Shown here: piece by piece, positions 63,962 through 64,000 of the stretch
How positions within the stretch are numbered: the first letter of the stretch is position 1
Layout: the number at the start of each line of letters is the position of its first letter
Assembly: GCF_003355455.1 (NCBI RefSeq)
Contig: NZ_CP031357.1
Span: forward strand, 1,404,501-1,468,500
Direction: 5' to 3'
Length of the DNA: 64,000 nt
Source: Erythrobacter aureus
GTDB taxonomy: Bacteria; Pseudomonadota; Alphaproteobacteria; Sphingomonadales; Sphingomonadaceae
Program-made: the position numbers and the translations under genes
The notes under the pieces: model-generated
Told to the model about the DNA's origin: nothing
Database searches by the model: none
Seen by the model: only the letters and a program-made list of their open reading frames with translations

Positions 63962-64000
63962 TGCCTTCCGACAGGCCTGAAACACGCGAAGGGCAGCCCG
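63961..64000 (+). CDS. Start of the next gene in the oxidase operon (partial)
   Basis: ATG 63961 sits in a TGATG overlap with subunit III and the frame stays open to the window end (13 codons, MPSDRPETREGQP). In related bacteria this position holds a DUF983 or SURF1 gene; thirteen residues cannot decide which. Confidence 0.45.
   Translation, partial: MPSDRPETREGQP

Overview
The window is one stretch of a GC-rich alphaproteobacterial chromosome. The protein content fits Sphingomonadales, most likely an Erythrobacteraceae-type organism. Supporting features are several TonB-dependent receptors, a TonB receptor–beta-propeller phytase pair, the order infA–maf–RNase E/G–yacG, a K+-independent proton pyrophosphatase, and an aa3-type cytochrome oxidase operon. 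The taxonomic call is inference from gene content, not from a marker-gene search. Genes are tightly packed, often with 1–4 nt start/stop overlaps. No stretch longer than about 300 bases lacks a gene. I see no insertion sequence, prophage, CRISPR array or rRNA; there is one tRNA (Phe).

Layout, left half. 1–4.2 kb: tail of a TonB-dependent receptor, a perfect hairpin terminator, a two-module M16 metalloprotease and a lipid/diacylglycerol kinase. 4.2–8.1 kb: purC, then the biotin genes bioF-bioD-bioA. 8.2–10.3 kb: a leftward infA–maf–RNase E/G–yacG–tRNA-Phe run. 10.5–18.1 kb: a TonB-dependent receptor with an unusual Gly/His-rich insert, an esterase plus WS/DGAT acyltransferase pair, a BaiN-like flavoprotein and an amino-acid permease. 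18.2–20.2 kb: uvrC broken by two apparent single-base losses and carrying a palindromic repeat inside its coding sequence. 20.3–28.0 kb: a VTT/DedA-like membrane protein, a tandem universal stress protein behind an FNR/FixK-type box, a DEAD-box helicase, and a TonB receptor–phytase operon.

Layout, right half. 28.2–33.3 kb: a leftward five-gene run of two CelD-like GNAT proteins, a JmjC-like oxygenase, a polytopic membrane protein and a TesB thioesterase, with no function I can assign. 33.4–39.1 kb: hisG-hisD-nusB, thiL and hppA. 39.1–45.1 kb: DUF2332, a hydrolase/SDR/pirin/BolA run, a J-domain protein, DUF302 and DUF2236. 45.2–49.3 kb: cobS, a class A penicillin-binding protein and two PaaI-like thioesterases. 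49.4–51.5 kb: a compact cassette of a 50-residue peptide gene and two unknown proteins with cupin-like features, my best candidate for an undescribed system. 51.6–57.4 kb: a leftward eight-gene operon pyrE-pdxJ-(membrane)-acpS-lepB-AI-2E-DUF3089-ruvX. 57.5–64 kb: the cytochrome c oxidase operon (subunit II, subunit I, a disrupted hydrolase, heme farnesyltransferase, a 40-residue membrane peptide, Cox11/CtaG, subunit III, and the start of a further gene).

Two genes (uvrC and the hydrolase at 60.5 kb) each need exactly two added bases to restore a full-length family protein. The four sites lie in or beside G/C-rich runs, so assembly error must be excluded before calling them true pseudogenes.
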